From Vogesella aquatica (GTDB lineage Bacteria > Pseudomonadota > Gammaproteobacteria > Burkholderiales > Chromobacteriaceae): 64,000 nucleotides of DNA. Below the pieces are notes generated by a model that had not been told where the DNA came from, searched no databases, and saw only the letters and a list, made by a program, of their open reading frames with translations. A program made the translations under genes and the position numbers. Numbering within the stretch: the stretch's first letter is position 1; each line of letters begins with the position of its first letter. Positions 40,660 to 51,000 of the stretch are shown here, in pieces. Location: assembly GCF_028548455.1 (NCBI RefSeq), contig NZ_JAQQLF010000004.1:1-64000 (forward strand). Direction: 5' to 3'.

Positions 40660-41892
40660 ATGGCAATCGACGAGCAGGCCAGTTTTCTGGCACCGGCCTA
40701 CCTGGCTGACTTTGCCTGTAACGGGCCGGTGTGCCCCGATACCTGCTGTACCACCAGCTGGGCTATCGAGCTGGACCAGCCCACCTATGCCCGTTACCAG
40801 GCCTGTACCGATGACCAGCTGCAGCCCTTGTTCCGGCAGCATTTGCAGCGCTTGCCGGCGAGCCCGCGCACGCTGGCGTATGGCCGCATTGCCGCGGCTG
40901 GCCACAGCGGCGATTGCCCGATGCTGGATGCCAGCCGGCTGTGCCGCATCCAGTCGCGGCTAGGCGAAGCGGCCTTGTCTCATACCTGTTTTGCCTACCC
41001 GCGGCACCACTACCAGCTGAACGGCGTATTGCATCAGGTAGCCTCGCTGTCGTGCCCGGAAACCGCCCGTCTGGCGCTGGCCAGCCCGGACGCCATGACG
41101 TTTACCGAATTGCAGCGCCCGCTGCGGCCCGAGGTGTTGCATCAACCGCAAGCGGCACAAGCAGATGCGGCCCAGCAGGCCGCGCAAGAGCTGCATTACC
41201 TGTGCCTGCAGCTGCTCGCCGAGCCGGCATTGGCGCTGTGGCAAGCACTGGCGGTGTGCGGCGTTGTCTGCCAGTGCCTGCAGGACCTGCCGGCCGCTCA
41301 CGATCCGGCCAGGCTGCTGGCCTTGCTGGACGATATCCGTACGTCACTGGCCGCGACAGACGGGCTGTTAACCGATCTGGCCGCCGTGCGCCCGGACTAC
41401 GAAGGCCAGGCCCGGCTGCTGTACCTGTTCACCAGCATGCCGCGCACGCAGGCCCGGGCGGCAGCGCAGCCGCGCTTTGGCACCGTTGTGCAGCGAGTGC
41501 AGCGGGTGATGGGTGATAGCGCCGAACAGTACACCCGCAGCTACCCGGCTTTGCTGGCAGCATGGCAGATGCGGCTGGAAGACCTGGAGCTGGACTACGT
41601 GCTGCGCAATTACCTGTTGAACCTGATGCAGGTACGCACCTTTCCGCTGGATGAGGGCATGGCACCAGCGCAAGCGTACGCTTCGCTGGTGGTGGCATAT
41701 CTATGGGTGCGCGGTTTCTGTGCGGCGCTGGCGGCCGAGCGCGGCAGCGTGACGCTAGACGACATGGTGCTGGTGATCCAGACGCTGGAGCGCACCTGCG
41801 AGCACGACCGCAGCTTCCTGCTGGCCATGGCAGGTGGCTTGCAGCGCAGCGGCCTGACCCGGTTGGAAGCGCTGTTGCCGCTATTGCCCTGA
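40660..41892 (+). CDS. FliB-family lysine-N-methylase-like protein
   Basis: 410 aa. The N-terminal Cys-rich region matches the FliB family: CNGPVCPDTCCTTSWAIELD, then CPMLDASRLCRIQSRLGEAALSHTCFAYPR. In Salmonella FliB methylates surface lysines of flagellin, probably using an Fe-S centre. No flagellar gene lies here. The region after residue 200 is helical without clear motifs. Start at 40660 has AAAGGTG upstream; ATG at 40633 is inside the palindrome. Its 3' end overlaps the convergent VOC gene by 12 bases. Confidence 0.75.
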   Translation: MAIDEQASFLAPAYLADFACNGPVCPDTCCTTSWAIELDQPTYARYQACTDDQLQPLFRQHLQRLPASPRTLAYGRIAAAGHSGDCPMLDASRLCRIQSRLGEAALSHTCFAYPRHHYQLNGVLHQVASLSCPETARLALASPDAMTFTELQRPLRPEVLHQPQAAQADAAQQAAQELHYLCLQLLAEPALALWQALAVCGVVCQCLQDLPAAHDPARLLALLDDIRTSLAATDGLLTDLAAVRPDYEGQARLLYLFTSMPRTQARAAAQPRFGTVVQRVQRVMGDSAEQYTRSYPALLAAWQMRLEDLELDYVLRNYLLNLMQVRTFPLDEGMAPAQAYASLVVAYLWVRGFCAALAAERGSVTLDDMVLVIQTLERTCEHDRSFLLAMAGGLQRSGLTRLEALLPLLP

Positions 41893-42285
41893 GCTTGCCG
41901 GCGGCAGCCGCTGCAGCAAGTCCCAGCGGTTGCCGTACAAATCCTCGAACACCACCACCCAGCCGTAGTCCTCGTGGCGCGGGCTCTCGCAAAAGTGTAC
42001 GCCGGCGGCCAGCATGCGCTGGTAGTCGGTGTGGAAGTCGTCACTTTCCAGAAACAGCCACACCCGCCCGCCGGCCTGGTGGCCGATAAAGCCGGCCTGC
42101 AAGGGGTTGGCCGCACGCGCCAGCAATAGCGCACAGCTACCGCCGGGCGGGGCCACCACCACCCAGCGCTTGTCGCCTTGCGGGGTGTCTTCCAGCAGGC
42201 TAAAGCCCAGTTTGCCGGTAAACCAGGCAATGGCTTCGTCGTAGTCGCGCACCACCAGGGCCACGCGTGAAAGCAGGGTAGACAT
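41881..42285 (-). CDS. VOC-superfamily (glyoxalase/bleomycin-resistance-like) protein
   Basis: 134 aa with the paired beta-alpha-beta-beta-beta modules of the VOC fold: SRVALVVRDYDEAIAWFTGKLGFSLLED at the start and VVVFEDLYGNRWDLLQRL at the end, the latter carrying the last metal-ligand strand. Function unknown; proteins of this type range from dioxygenases to antibiotic-binding proteins. Tail-to-tail overlap with the FliB-like gene leaves no room for a terminator between them. Confidence 0.82.
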   Translation of the reverse strand: MSTLLSRVALVVRDYDEAIAWFTGKLGFSLLEDTPQGDKRWVVVAPPGGSCALLLARAANPLQAGFIGHQAGGRVWLFLESDDFHTDYQRMLAAGVHFCESPRHEDYGWVVVFEDLYGNRWDLLQRLPPASSGQ

Positions 42286-42366
42286 CAGGCTCCTTTGCCA
42301 TGCTCAGAGGGGTTTTGTCGCCAACAGCGAAGTTTATCGCTGAAAAGCTAATTGCTAATTATCGAA

Positions 42367-42388
42367 AATTGCCAGAATGGCAATTCTG
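42367..42388. promoter_or_regulatory. Overlapping inverted repeats upstream of tamA
   Basis: AATTGCC-AGAAT-GGCAATT (42367-42385) overlaps CAGAAT-GGCA-ATTCTG (42373-42388). The two cannot form at once. They lie in the 174-base spacer between the VOC gene and tamA, about 75 bases before the tamA start; possible operator or RNA switch, otherwise chance. Confidence 0.35.
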
Positions 42389-42459
42389 CCAGCTTGTTGG
42401 TTTTGCATTAACAGCTATCTGCTCTAACATGGAGCGTCCTGCTTACCCCGTCTGTCATC

Positions 42460-44184
42460 ATGCGCCGCGCCCTGCTATTGCTTGCCCTGTGTTCCCCGTC
42501 TGCCTGGTCCGCACTGGACTACCAGGTAGAGATCGTTGCGCCTGACAGCCTGAAAACCCTGCTGCAAAACAACCTCGACCTGACGCAATTGCGCGAGGAC
42601 GAGGCGCTGCGCGAAAGTGACCTGCAGGCCATGATGGCCAGCACGCCGGACGAAGTGAAAAAGCTGCTGGAAACCGAAGGCTATTTTGCGGCCAACGTTA
42701 CCGTGCAGCGCGAGGGTAATACCGTGCGCGTGCAGCTGGACCCGGGCGAGCCGGTGATGGTGTACGACGTCAACGTCAGCCTGCAAGGGGCGGTACGGCA
42801 GGAGGCGGATTTCGGGCGTTTCATCAGTACCGCACTGGCCGAGTGGGTGCTGCCCATTGGCGGCCAGTTCCGCCAGGACGACTGGGATAGCAGCAAGAAA
42901 GGCGTGCTGCGCCCGTTGTTGCTGGAGCGTTTTCCGCTGGCAAAGATTACCGAGGCCCGGGCGGATATCGACCCTGCCAGGCATAGCGCCGAGCTGAACG
43001 TGGTGATCGATAGCGGCCCGCGCATCAGCTATGGCCCGCTGCAGATAGAAGGCGCACAGCGCTACCCGGAACAAGTGATACGCGGCCAGGCCAATTTTCG
43101 CGAAGGCGGCCCCTACAAGCAGGCCGATATGCTGGACTACCAGGCCAGCCTGGAGCGCGACAGCCACTACACCAATGTGGTGGTGGCGCCGCTGTGGGAA
43201 GAGCGCCAGGATGACCGCGTGCCTATCCAGGTCAAGGTCACCGAGATGCAGCGGCAAAAGCTGGATACCGGCCTGAACTACAGTACCGGCGACGGCGCCG
43301 GTATCCGCCTGGGCTACGAGCACTACAACATCTTCAAGCGCGGCTACACCGGCTCGGTGGTGTACGACTGGAAGAAATCGCGCCAGCAGCTGGACCTGGG
43401 CCTGGGCTTTCCGCGTACCGCTAGCGGCTACTCCCACGCCATCGGCCTGAAGCAGCGTCATACCGAAGCCGACAACACCGTGACCGACGCCAGCGAGGCC
43501 GGCATTTTCCGTATCCGCCAGGTCGGCAATATCGAGTCGCGGCTGGGGTTGGAGTATCTGGTGGAAAAAGAAGCCCTGGCCCAGACGCTGACCCGCGACA
43601 ACCGCGCCATCCTGGTGTCCTATGGCTGGACGCAGCGCGCCATCGACAACGCGCTGCGCCCCGGCCGCGGCTACCTGATCGAAGCGCAGGCAGCCACCAC
43701 GGTTGGGAATGTGGCCAGCGATACGCGCTTTAGCCGCGGCTACCTGCGCCTGTCCAATTACTGGACGCCGGGCTTTCTGCCGCGCAGCACACTGGTCACC
43801 CGCGTGGAAGCCGGCCAGGTCTGGGCGCAAGACAGCACGGAAGTGCCGGTTTCGCGCCTGTTCAAGGCCGGTGGCGTCAACAGCGTGCGTGGCTACAACT
43901 ACCAGAGCCTGGGCGTTTCCGACAGCAATGGCACCATTACCGGCGGGCGCGTGCTGGCCACGGCCAGCGTGGAATACCAGTACGCCGTCACGCGCGACTG
44001 GCGGGCCGCGCTGTTTTACGACGCCGGTGATGCGGCCAACAGCTGGCAGGACGTGCGCGTCGCCAAGGGCTGGGGTGCCGGTGCGCGCTGGCTTACCCCT
44101 ATTGCGCCACTGGCGTTTGATATTGCCCGCGGCGAGCGCGACCACCGCTGGCGCTGGAACCTGAACCTGGGATTGGCATTTTGA
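42460..44184 (+). CDS. tamA: Translocation and assembly module outer-membrane protein TamA
   Basis: Omp85-family outer-membrane protein that works with TamB in building the outer membrane. 574 aa. Signal peptide ends at SAWSA; three POTRA domains occupy about residues 20-260 (for example DEVKKLLETEGYFAANVTV); the 16-stranded barrel follows, with the conserved lid motif as FKAGGVNSVRGYNYQSLG, and a C-terminal Phe. The stop overlaps a TTG at 44181. Confidence 0.94.
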   Translation: MRRALLLLALCSPSAWSALDYQVEIVAPDSLKTLLQNNLDLTQLREDEALRESDLQAMMASTPDEVKKLLETEGYFAANVTVQREGNTVRVQLDPGEPVMVYDVNVSLQGAVRQEADFGRFISTALAEWVLPIGGQFRQDDWDSSKKGVLRPLLLERFPLAKITEARADIDPARHSAELNVVIDSGPRISYGPLQIEGAQRYPEQVIRGQANFREGGPYKQADMLDYQASLERDSHYTNVVVAPLWEERQDDRVPIQVKVTEMQRQKLDTGLNYSTGDGAGIRLGYEHYNIFKRGYTGSVVYDWKKSRQQLDLGLGFPRTASGYSHAIGLKQRHTEADNTVTDASEAGIFRIRQVGNIESRLGLEYLVEKEALAQTLTRDNRAILVSYGWTQRAIDNALRPGRGYLIEAQAATTVGNVASDTRFSRGYLRLSNYWTPGFLPRSTLVTRVEAGQVWAQDSTEVPVSRLFKAGGVNSVRGYNYQSLGVSDSNGTITGGRVLATASVEYQYAVTRDWRAALFYDAGDAANSWQDVRVAKGWGAGARWLTPIAPLAFDIARGERDHRWRWNLNLGLAF

Positions 44185-44225
44185 ACCCGCAACACCCCAC
44201 CCCCGATACGCCGCCGGAAGACACC

Positions 44226-47200
44226 ATGCCGGCGCTACCGCGCCGCCGCCTGCTGGGGCGCCTGTTCTGGCTGCTGTGCTTGTTGCCAGTCTTGCTGCTG
44301 GGTGCCAGCGGCTGGTGGCTTACCGCCACCCCTGCCGGCTTTGCCACCCTGTGGCGCTGGGCCAGCCAGCTAAGCGCCGGCCAGCTACAGCTTGGCCACG
44401 TGCAAGGCACGCTGTGGCAGGGCTTTACCCTGCAAGACCTGCGCTGGAAAACACCGGATAGCCAGCTGGGCATCAGCCGGCTGACGCTGGACTGGCAGCC
44501 GCAAGCTTTGTGGCAGCGCCAGCTGCACATCCGCCAGCTGGCGCTAGGCACGGTCAGCTGGCAAAGCCGGCCGGACCCGCAGCCCAAACCGGCGCAGCCG
44601 CCGGCTGACCTGAGCCTGCCGCTGGCCATACGCCTCGATAGCCTGAGCCTGGCGCAGCTGCAGCTGCCGGCACAAAAGCTGCAACTGCAAAATCTGCAGG
44701 CCAGCTACCGCTACCAGGCAGCGCAGCACCAGCTGCAGCTGTCGCAGCTGGGCACCCCGTGGGGCGCGCTGGGCGGGCAGCTGGCATTGGGCGACGCCTC
44801 GCCCTTTGCCCTGCAAGGCAGGGTACATTACCAAGGCCGGCTGGACGATGTGGCCACACAGGGCCAGCTGGGCATGAGCGGCAGTCTGCTGCTGCCGCAG
44901 CTGCAGGGCGAGGTCAACGCGCGCGGGCTCTTGATTGCGCTGAACGGCAAGCTTGCCCCGTTTGACGTGACCCCGCTGCGCCGCCTGCGCCAGCTGGACT
45001 TGCGCGTGGGTGGCATCAACCCGCAAGCCTTCCAGCCCGACTGGCCGCAGGCGGCACTGGCGTTGTCGGTACAGCTGAAGCCGCAAGACGCCGACACGGT
45101 TGCCGGTGGCCTTAGCCTGGTAAACAGCCAGCCGGGTGCCCTATCAGCCAAGCGCCTGCCGTTGTCGCTGCTGTGGGGCGATTTCCGTATTCATCAAGAC
45201 ACCTTGCAGCTGCCCGGCCTGACGGCGCAGCTGGCCGGTGGCCAGCTCACCCTGCGTGGCCAGGCCAGCGCCAGTGCGCTGGCGCTGCAGCTGGGCCTGG
45301 CCGGGCTGGATAGCCAGGCGGTAGATAGCAGCCTGCCGGCGCATAAGGTGTCCGGCACCGTGGCGGTGAGCGGCAGCCCGCAGCTGCCGGCCTTGGCGCT
45401 GAAACTGGCCAGCGGCAAGCTGGCGGTGGAAAGCCGCGTTGCCCTGGCCGAGAAACCGCGCCGGGTAAAACTGGACGACCTGCTGCTACGCACCGGGCTG
45501 GGCCGTTTCCAGGGCAAGGGGCAGTACCTGATCGACGACAAGGCGCTGGGGTTTGACGGCCGCTTTATCAGCTTCGACCCCGGCCTGCTGGATGCCCGCC
45601 TGCCACGGGGTAATGTCAACGGCCAACTCTTGGCCAGCGCCCGCCTGGCCAGCCAGCCGCAGGGCGATGTATCGCTCAAGTTTGCCCCCAGCCAGCTCGG
45701 TGGTGCCGAGCTCGCTGGCCAGCTGGCGCTGAAATGGCAAACGCAGCGTATCAGCGCGGTCAACGCCGACCTGAGCCTGGGCCGCAACCGCCTGCAGGCG
45801 CAAGGTGCTTACGGCGTGGCGGGCGATACCCTCAAACTGCAGTTGGCCGCACCCGACCTCAGCCCGCTGGGGCCCGCTTTCTCCGGCGAGCTCAACGCCC
45901 GGCTGGCGCTGGCCGGCACCCCGGCGCGGCCGGATATCAGCGCGCAAGTGCAAGCCAGCCGCCTGGCGCTGCCCGGTGGGGTACAGCTGGCCAGCCTGGA
46001 CGCCGACGGCCGCAGCGGTACCGCAGAGGACAGCCCCTTCCAGCTGACGCTGCAAGGGCGCGGCCTGCAGGCCGGCGGCCAGCGCCTGGACGACATCACA
46101 CTTAACAGCAGCGGTGTACGCGCCGCGCACCAGCTGAGCCTGGCTTTGCGTGGCCAGCTGCAAGGCAAGCCGCAAACGCTGAGCCTGGCGTTGCAAGGCG
46201 GGCTGGATACCCACACCCTGCGCTGGCGCGGTACGCTGGCCAGCCTGCAGGCAGACGGTGCCGTGCCACTGCGGCTGGCTGCCCCGGCTGCGCTGCAGCT
46301 GGCACAAGACAGTGTGACGCTGGCGCCTAGCCGCTGGCAGGCACTGGGCAGCAGCTGGCAGCTGGGCGATACCAGTTGGCAGCAGGCAGCGGGCTGGCGT
46401 AGCCAGGGCCAGGTCAATGCCCTGGCGCTTTCGGCGCTGGCGCCGTGGTGGACACCGCCGCTGCCGCAAGACCTGGTACTGGCCGGGCAGTGGTCGCTGG
46501 CTGGCCAGCACGGCCTGCCACAGGGCAAGATCGCGCTGCAGCGCCTCAGTGGCGACCTCACCCTGCCGGCGCAGGGCAGCCACCCGGCGCAAAGCCTGGG
46601 ACTAAGCCGCGCCATGCTGCAGCTGGGTCTGGGGGAAAACGCCCCCTTCAGCCTGCAGCTGGATACCCGTTTTGGCCGTGTCGGCGGCGAAGGCAGCATC
46701 AACCTGCCGGCCGGCAGCACCAGCCTGGACGCTGCCAGCATCAATGGCCGCCTGACTGCCGCCGTGCCCGCGCTGGCGATATTGCAAAGCCGCATGCCGG
46801 CCGGTACCGAGCTGGATGGCAGCCTGGCGGCCAACCTCACGCTGGCCGGCCCGCTACTGGCGCCACAGCTGGGCGGTACGCTCAGCGGGCAGGGCTTGCG
46901 CTTTGTGGAGCGCAAGAACGGCATCCGGCTGGAAGAAGGCGTGCTGGCGGCGCGGCTGCAAAACCGCAGCCTGCTGATCGACACCCTGCAGTTTGGCCGC
47001 GCCGCCGAGCTGTCGGCCAGCGGCGAGCTGGCGCTGGATGGCAGTACCCCTATGGCCGCCGTCACCCTGAAACTGAACCGCTTTGCCGTGCTGGACCGCC
47101 CGGGGCGGCGCCTGCTGGTGTCGGGTAGCAGCAAGATCGGCATCGAGCAGGGCCGCGCCATGGTGCGCGGCAACTTTACCGTAGACCACGGCCGCTTCGA

Positions 47201-47993
47201 CCTGCCCAAGCTGGGTGGCCCGCAGCTGTCGTCCGATGTGTACGTAGTGGGGCGCACGGTAGACGAAGGCGGCAAGGCATTGCCATTGGGGCTGGATCTC
47301 ACGGTGACACTGTCGGACGACGTGCGCTTTGCCGGTAATGGCCTGGACGCCTGGCTGGGGGGTGATATCCGCCTGCTGGCCCAGCCTGGCGGCCAGCTGC
47401 AGGCGCGCGGCCAGATCCGTGTGGACAAGGGCCGTTTCAAGGCCTACGGCCAGGATCTGGACATCAACCGTGGCGTGGTGAGTTTTACCGGCGCGCTGGA
47501 TAACCCGTCGCTGGATATCCGCGCCAAGCGGCGCATGTCGCAGGTCGGTGCCGGGGTGGAAATCACCGGTTCGGTGCTGACGCCCACGGTAAAACTGGTG
47601 GCCGACGAGGCCATGTCGGAAAAAGACAAGTTGTCCTGGCTGATCCTGAACCGTGCCGCCACCAGCGGCGAGCGTGACAGCGATATTGCCGGCGCCTCGG
47701 CCGGTGGCCTGCTGGCCGGTATGGTGAATGATAAAGTCGGCTTGTTCGACGATGTGGGCGTGCAGTCGCGTGCCGAAAGCACCAGCGCCACCGGCACGGT
47801 CAGCCCGGCCGAGCAGGTGGTGGTGCTGGGCAAGCAGCTGACGCGCGAGCTGTACGTGGGCTACGAGTACGGCCTGCGTAGCGCGGAGCAAGCCATCCGC
47901 CTGAACTATCAGCTGTCGCAAAAGCTGTCGCTGGTTGGCCGCATGGGCTACGAGGTGTCGTCGGAGCTGCGCTACACGCTGCGCTTTGACTAG
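44226..47993 (+). CDS. tamB: Translocation and assembly module subunit TamB
   Basis: Very long periplasm-spanning protein anchored in the inner membrane, partner of TamA and now linked to phospholipid transport to the outer membrane. 1255 aa. One N-terminal membrane segment (RLFWLLCLLPVLLLGASGWW), a long repetitive Leu/Gln/Ala-rich beta-taco region, and the C-terminal DUF490 domain (RGVVSFTGALDNPSLDIRAKR ... GYEVSSELRYTLRFD). Start at 44226 is preferred (GGAAG 5 bases upstream) over the TTG at 44181 that overlaps tamA. Confidence 0.93.
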   Translation: MPALPRRRLLGRLFWLLCLLPVLLLGASGWWLTATPAGFATLWRWASQLSAGQLQLGHVQGTLWQGFTLQDLRWKTPDSQLGISRLTLDWQPQALWQRQLHIRQLALGTVSWQSRPDPQPKPAQPPADLSLPLAIRLDSLSLAQLQLPAQKLQLQNLQASYRYQAAQHQLQLSQLGTPWGALGGQLALGDASPFALQGRVHYQGRLDDVATQGQLGMSGSLLLPQLQGEVNARGLLIALNGKLAPFDVTPLRRLRQLDLRVGGINPQAFQPDWPQAALALSVQLKPQDADTVAGGLSLVNSQPGALSAKRLPLSLLWGDFRIHQDTLQLPGLTAQLAGGQLTLRGQASASALALQLGLAGLDSQAVDSSLPAHKVSGTVAVSGSPQLPALALKLASGKLAVESRVALAEKPRRVKLDDLLLRTGLGRFQGKGQYLIDDKALGFDGRFISFDPGLLDARLPRGNVNGQLLASARLASQPQGDVSLKFAPSQLGGAELAGQLALKWQTQRISAVNADLSLGRNRLQAQGAYGVAGDTLKLQLAAPDLSPLGPAFSGELNARLALAGTPARPDISAQVQASRLALPGGVQLASLDADGRSGTAEDSPFQLTLQGRGLQAGGQRLDDITLNSSGVRAAHQLSLALRGQLQGKPQTLSLALQGGLDTHTLRWRGTLASLQADGAVPLRLAAPAALQLAQDSVTLAPSRWQALGSSWQLGDTSWQQAAGWRSQGQVNALALSALAPWWTPPLPQDLVLAGQWSLAGQHGLPQGKIALQRLSGDLTLPAQGSHPAQSLGLSRAMLQLGLGENAPFSLQLDTRFGRVGGEGSINLPAGSTSLDAASINGRLTAAVPALAILQSRMPAGTELDGSLAANLTLAGPLLAPQLGGTLSGQGLRFVERKNGIRLEEGVLAARLQNRSLLIDTLQFGRAAELSASGELALDGSTPMAAVTLKLNRFAVLDRPGRRLLVSGSSKIGIEQGRAMVRGNFTVDHGRFDLPKLGGPQLSSDVYVVGRTVDEGGKALPLGLDLTVTLSDDVRFAGNGLDAWLGGDIRLLAQPGGQLQARGQIRVDKGRFKAYGQDLDINRGVVSFTGALDNPSLDIRAKRRMSQVGAGVEITGSVLTPTVKLVADEAMSEKDKLSWLILNRAATSGERDSDIAGASAGGLLAGMVNDKVGLFDDVGVQSRAESTSATGTVSPAEQVVVLGKQLTRELYVGYEYGLRSAEQAIRLNYQLSQKLSLVGRMGYEVSSELRYTLRFD

Positions 47994-48002
47994 CCGCCGC
48001 CA

Positions 48003-48041
48003 CCCTGCCGTGCCAGGCCGCTGTAGCCTGGCACGGCAGGG
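48003..48041. terminator. 16-bp perfect hairpin between tamB and the convergent GGDEF-EAL gene
   Basis: CCCTGCCGTGCCAGGC and GCCTGGCACGGCAGGG around a 7-base loop. No T-run on either side; probably blocks read-through in both directions. Confidence 0.6.
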
Positions 48042-48050
48042 CCGGGCGTG

Positions 48051-51000
48051 TCAGGGCCGGGCGGTAGCCGCTACCAGCCCGGCGGCGCTATCCAGCGCCA
48101 ATGGCCGGCCGGTCAGGTAGCCTTGTACGGCTTCGCAGCCCAGCTGCGCCAATGCGGCCAACTCTTCTTCGGTTTCCACCCCTTCGGCCAGTGCTTCCAT
48201 CTTCAGGCTCTTGGCCAGCGTGATGATGGCCAGCACGATGGCGGCGTTGTCGTGGCGGTTTTGCAGGTCGGTGACAAAGCAGCGGTCGATTTTGACCGTA
48301 TCGGGCGCAAAGTCTTTCAGATAGGCCAGGCTGGAATAGCCGGTGCCGAAGTCATCCACTGCCAGCCGTACGCCTAGCGCTTTCAAGCCGTCCAGTGCGG
48401 CTTTCACATTGCCGGTGCGTTCCAGCAGGGCGCTTTCGGTGACCTCGATTTCCAGCTGCGCTGCCGCCAGGCCGGTATCGCGCAGGATGCTGGCCACCAG
48501 CTCGGCAAAGCCCGGCTGCGCCAGCTGGCGCGGCGACACATTCACGGCCATGGTCAGCGCCGGGCCACTGGCCGGGGCGGGCCAGGCGGCGGCCAGCTGG
48601 CACGCCTGGCGCAGCACCCAGCTGCCGATTTCGATAATCAGGCCGGACTCTTCCGCCACCGGGATGAACTCGGCCGGCGAGGTGGCTACGCCATCGCAGT
48701 CGGTCCAGCGCAGCAGTGCCTCGAAGCCGGACAGGCGGCGGTCGGCTACCCAGAACTTGGGCTGCAGCATCAGGTGCAGCTCCTGGCGGGCCAGTGCGCC
48801 GCGCAGACGGTTTTCCATCAGCAGGCGCTGGCGCACCTCGGCGGTCATGCGCTCGGTAAAGAAGCGGTAGTTGTTGCGCCCCTGCGCCTTGGCCTCGTAC
48901 ATGGCCATGTCGGCATTTTTCAGCAACAGCTGGGCGTCCTTGCCATCGTCCGGGCTGATGGAAATGCCGATGCTGGCGGTAATCACCAGCTGGTGGCCAT
49001 CCAGCACAAAGGGCTGGCGCAGGGTGTCCAGTACGCGCTCGGCAATCAGCGCGGCCTGGGCGTTGTCGGCCAGCTCGGGCAGGATCATCACGAACTCGTC
49101 GCCGCCGGTGCGGCCAACGGTGTCCATTTCGCGCACCACGGCGCGGGTGCGGCGTGCCACTTCCTGCAGCAGGGTATCGCCGGTGGCGTGGCCCAGGGTG
49201 TCGTTGATGTTCTTGAAGCGGTCCAGGTCCATGAACAGCACGGCCACCTTGTGGCGGCTGCGCTCGGCCACGCGCAGCGATTGCTGCAGGCGGTCCATCA
49301 GTAGCAGGCGGTTGGGCAGGTCGGTCAGGTAGTCGTACTCGGCCAGGTGCTGTACGCGGGCTTCGGCTTCCTTGCGCTCGCTGATGTCGGAGAACAGCGC
49401 GATATAGTTGGTAAGCGTGCCGTGGCTATCGCGCAGGGCGTTGATGCTGAGCCACTCGGGGTAGACTTCGCCACTTTTGCGCCGGTTCCAGATCTCGCCG
49501 GCCCATTGGCCGCGCGCCGTCAGGTGGTTCCACAGGTCGTGGAAGAAGTCGGCGTCGTGCTTGCCCGAGCTGAGCAGGGCAGGGGTCTGGCCCAGCGCCT
49601 CGGCCTCGCTATAGCCGGTGATGGCGGTAAAGGCCTGGTTCACCGCCACGATGCGGCTGGCGGCGTCGGTAATCACGATGGCTTCGGTGCTGGCTTCAAA
49701 TACCTTGGAGGCCAGGCGCAGCTCGCGTTCCTGTTCGATACGGGCGCCAATATCGCGGGCGGTGGCGCAGCGGTATTGCTCGCCCTGGTAGTCCACGGTG
49801 CTGAGTTTGACTTCCAGCGTCACCGGCCCGTGGCAGCACGTCAGCTGCAGCTCGGCGCTGTCGCCGTCCGGCAGGGTGCTGGCAAACAGTTGCTGCAGGG
49901 TGTCTTCGTGGCAGCCGTCAAAACACTCGCGCGCGCGCTGGTTGCGGTAGGCCACCTGGCCTTGCGCATCCAGCAGCACGATGATGTCGGCGGCGCTGTC
50001 GCTCATGTAGCGGGTCAGCTCGATTTCGCGCGCATTTTGTTCCAGCGCGTTCTGCCGGCTTTCTATCTGCTGGCGGTAGCCGTCGGCCAGCTGGCGCATC
50101 CAGCGCGAGAAAAACAGCGAGAACAGCACCGCCAGCAGCAGGGCCGCGACAAAGATACCCAGTGTGGCCAGTACGCGGGCCCGGGTCTGCTCGCCCAGGC
50201 GCTGTTGCAGCTGGTCGTCATGCCCCTGCAGCATGCTGCTGGGCGCCACGGCAATCACGCGCCAGCCCCAGGCGGCCATGCGGCCAACGTAGGCGGTGTA
50301 CTGCACGCCCTGCAGGTTAAAGTCGATAAAGCTGCCCAGTGGCGCAGCTTGCAGGCGTTGCTGCAGGCGGGCGTCAAGCGTGGTCTTGCCCGGCAGAAAG
50401 TCTTGCAGCGGCTGGCCTTGCCGGTCCAGTACGATAAAGCCGCCGCGCTGGCCGGTACGCATTTGCGCCAGCAGCGCCAGGCCCTGCTTTTGCAGGTCCA
50501 TGGCCACATTGTCTACGTACTCGCCGCCACCGATCAGCCAGCCCAGGGGCTCGAAGCGCCGCGCGTAGGCTACTTTTTCCGCCATGCGCTTTTCGCCGGG
50601 GCGGTACCAGCGGTAGCTGGCAAAGCCTGCGCCCTCGGCATTTTGCGTGGCGGCAATGAGGCTGCGCATGATGTAGGTGCCGGCGTCGTCACGGTTGTTC
50701 AGCAGCGACGTGCCCTCCAGTGCCGGGCTGGTGGGCAGCAGTACGCAGTCGCCCTGCAGTGTGTCGATAAAAAAGTAACCGCGGCCATGGAAGTAGCGCA
50801 GCGGGCGCAGTGCCTCGACGATTTCGCGCCGCGAGCGGCTGGTAGGCTGGCTGGAGTGCGCATGGGTCTGGTACAGCGCGGTAGCCAGCGCGTGCGCCTG
50901 GTCCACTTGTTCCTGGATACGCTGGCGTAGCAAGGAGTGTGTCTGGTGGTCCAGCGTGTCCAGCGTAATGATGGCGTCGTCGCCCCAGGTGCGCAGGAAG